Source: Ktedonobacteria bacterium | GTDB lineage: Bacteria > Chloroflexota > Ktedonobacteria > Ktedonobacterales > JACDGC01 | Length of the DNA: 32,826 nt | Direction of reading: 5' to 3' | Assembly (NCBI GenBank): GCA_027459705.1 | Contig: DAIDHM010000059.1 | Span: 1 to 32,826, forward strand | In this document: piece by piece, positions 31,622-32,826 of the stretch | How positions within the stretch are numbered: the first letter of the stretch is position 1 | Layout: each line of letters starts with the position of its first letter | Translations under genes and position numbers: made by a program | The notes under the pieces: model-generated | Database searches by the model: none | The model's input: only the letters and a program-made list of their open reading frames with translations | Told to the model about the DNA's origin: nothing

Positions 31622-32332
31622 ATGCTGCAGGTAACCTATCAGGTGTTTGTAGAAACTTATCCATCAGGGAATGTCACCGCCCATATCCTGGAACTGCCGG
31701 GATGTTTCGCCAATGGGGCAGACGAAGCGCAGGCACTGGCGTATCTCCAGGTGGTCGTCCCGGATTACTTTCGGTGGCTCAGCATGCAGGACGCCGACAC
31801 ACCAACCATGTCGGGTGAAGTCGCCCTGGTCGTGGCTGAGCGCTTCACCGTCACCACCGACGGGATGCGCGAGGTGCGCGCATTCTTTACCCCCGATGCT
31901 GTACCACTGAGTGAAGATGATCTGGGTTGGGGGCTGGCATTGATGAGTTATGCGCATATCGATCTGCAACAGATTACTCGCGACCTCAGTATCGAACAGA
32001 TGGATTACCAACCAGATCCCCAGCACCGGTCAATCACACACATCATCGATGCTCTCGCCCAGAACGAACTATGGCTCGCCGTACGTCTGGAAGAATCGCC
32101 GGCGATTCCATTCATCGGGGACCTGCCGGGAAGTCCGTTAGCGCGCTATGATGCCGTCCATGAGCAGGCGATGCTCATGATCAGCGGGGCGACCGCTGAG
32201 CAGCGCGCGGTGATTCGCGAACAACATGGCGAACACTGGTCATTGCGCAAAGTACTGCGACGATCGATTCAGCGGGAACGCGAGGCGACTGAGCAGATCG
32301 CCATCTTGCTGGGGCAGATGCACAGTCATTGA
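31622..32332 (+). CDS. HicB-like domain fused to a DinB-fold domain
   Basis: The first ~60 of 236 residues resemble the HicB-like antitoxin fold: a strand (YQVFVETYPSGNVTAHILEL), PGCFANGADEAQAL, then a helix. From about 100 a four-helix DinB-type domain follows: GLALMSYAHIDLQQITRDL, SITHIIDALAQNELWLAVRL and EHWSLRKVLRRSIQREREATEQI. The usual DinB metal histidines at the second and third helices (L-H-L-x-E and L-R-H/H-E-R-E-H positions) appear replaced by Ala and Arg, so metal-dependent thiol transfer is unlikely. GGAGG lies nine bases before the ATG at 31622. It is a single-gene unit ended by a terminator. No HicA toxin gene is next to it. Confidence 0.75.
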   Translation: MLQVTYQVFVETYPSGNVTAHILELPGCFANGADEAQALAYLQVVVPDYFRWLSMQDADTPTMSGEVALVVAERFTVTTDGMREVRAFFTPDAVPLSEDDLGWGLALMSYAHIDLQQITRDLSIEQMDYQPDPQHRSITHIIDALAQNELWLAVRLEESPAIPFIGDLPGSPLARYDAVHEQAMLMISGATAEQRAVIREQHGEHWSLRKVLRRSIQREREATEQIAILLGQMHSH

Positions 32333-32352
32333 AGCATCTGCGTATCTACCAA

Positions 32353-32381
32353 GCCGTGGGCACATTGCCCACGGCATTTTT
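32353..32381 (+). terminator. Intrinsic terminator after the HicB-DinB gene
   Basis: GCCGTGGGCA and TGCCCACGGC pair around a CAT loop and are followed by A and five T residues, 20 bases after the stop. Confidence 0.9.
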
Positions 32382-32479
32382 ATGCCTTCGATAAAGTGAT
32401 AACTGGATTTTTCTACGTTATTGGCACGGATTATGTAGTACACAAGGAGACAAGAGACAACGGGAGTCATGAGCACCTA

Positions 32480-32495
32480 TTGCAAGCGGTTGCAA
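32480..32495. promoter_or_regulatory. LacI/GalR-type operator, upstream site
   Basis: TTGCAAGCGGTTGCAA has TTGCAA half sites around a central GCGG, the CG-centred plan of LacI-family operators. Its centre is 295 bp from the downstream site, about 28 helical turns, which would suit DNA looping. Confidence 0.55.
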
Positions 32496-32740
32496 AAAAT
32501 ATACGGCGCACGATGGCGATGTTGTCTGGCCATAAGAAGGGGTCAAGGTTTCGTCGTGAGCAATAATCGACAGAAGTATGTTGCCGGAGATTTCAACCTT
32601 CGCGGCGCCAGATCTCAGGCACTTGCGCGCTGTCAATCAATCAAATAGCGTGGTGAAATGTTTGAGCTTGATGATCCGTGATGCGACCGATCATCAAGCG
32701 TCACGTGCGTATGAGTTCCTGAAACACCTCACCTGCCCTC

Positions 32741-32770
32741 TTGACAGAGTGGTAGGTGGCATGGCATAAT
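32741..32770 (+). promoter_or_regulatory. Sigma-70-type promoter facing out of the window
   Basis: A perfect -35 TTGACA (32741-32746) and -10 CATAAT (32765-32770) are 18 bp apart. The predicted start near 32777 falls inside the operator palindrome. Confidence 0.65.
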
Positions 32771-32775
32771 CGTTC

Positions 32776-32789
32776 TGCAACCGGTTGCA
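32776..32789. promoter_or_regulatory. LacI/GalR-type operator over the transcription start
   Basis: TGCAACCGGTTGCA is a perfect 14-bp palindrome with a CCGG centre and the same TTGCA half site as the upstream operator. It starts five bases after the -10, the classic position for repression. Confidence 0.6.
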
Positions 32790-32826
32790 TGAAGTAGTAC
32801 GAGTTGTAGATTGGCGCATCACCCCC

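Larger units (their letters stand above)
32383..32826. other. 444-bp regulatory region at the window end
   Basis: No gene is supported. The region holds two LacI/GalR-type operators (32480-32495 and 32776-32789) and a good plus-strand promoter (32741-32770), so it is most likely the control region of a gene that starts beyond 32826. Confidence 0.6.

Noticed and set aside
32240-32476. Minus-strand 78-codon frame across the end of the HicB-DinB gene.
   Set aside because: It crosses the terminator and the antisense of a well-supported gene and lacks an SD.
32578-32769. Short plus-strand frame before the window end.
   Set aside because: It runs through the -35 and -10 of a good promoter and has no SD; its composition is not protein-like.
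1-32826. tRNA, rRNA, CRISPR array, insertion sequence or phage integration.
   Set aside because: I looked for T-loop sequences, regularly spaced repeats, transposase or integrase motifs and found none; by-eye reading could miss a divergent tRNA.

Overview
The window is bacterial DNA of moderately high GC with short intergenic gaps and clear Shine-Dalgarno sequences. Several things together suggest a Chloroflexota (Ktedonobacteria/Thermomicrobia-like) aerobe: a sedolisin-type lipoprotein, a MurG/MGDG-synthase-like glycosyltransferase, an FtsY with a long acidic N-domain, a flagellin, a HicB-DinB fusion and many TTG/GTG starts. This placement is inference; no rRNA or tRNA gene is present to test it.

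Region 1 (1-9000) is mostly housekeeping. It holds the 5' end of a homocysteine methyltransferase gene, clpS, a dual-specificity phosphatase paired with a lipid-type glycosyltransferase, and rpmE followed by a perfect 52-bp palindrome. Next come a PLP-dependent threonine/serine dehydratase, tlyA with an upstream four-cysteine membrane protein, a 2-oxoacid dehydrogenase E2 gene behind a 24-bp palindrome, and moeA.

Region 2 (9204-17802) is the centre of interest. It is a 13-gene plus-strand operon for a cbb3-type haem-copper oxidase, closed by a textbook terminator at 17825-17874. CcoN keeps every haem and CuB ligand. CcoO and a CcoP-like cytochrome c domain are fused into one dihaem protein. 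A CcoS-like assembly protein follows, then a series of small, mostly one- or two-helix membrane proteins that I do not recognise, one soluble ABM-like protein and one anchored extracytoplasmic protein. The last gene encodes a 716-residue membrane protein built from three tandem copies of the four-helix haem-copper-oxidase arc. It lacks the CuB histidine pair and carries degenerate Q-x-H, H-x-H and H-x-Q motifs. I regard it as the best candidate for an undescribed respiratory component.

Region 3 (17900-24600, minus strand) has two RCK/TrkA potassium-regulator genes, an acidic disordered protein, and a methyltransferase/XRE-regulator overlapping pair. It continues with a propeptide-less sedolisin lipoprotein and a fusion of a six-helix membrane domain to an ADP-ribose-pyrophosphatase-type Nudix hydrolase.

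Region 4 (25000-32826) has a small membrane protein, acetyl-xylan-esterase-like and GNAT genes in one operon, and an isolated flagellin with duplicated insert domains. It then has ftsY with a downstream zinc-metallopeptidase-like gene, and a HicB-DinB fusion that has lost its metal-binding histidines. It ends in a strong promoter with two LacI/GalR-type operators about 295 bp apart, pointing to a regulated gene just beyond the window edge.
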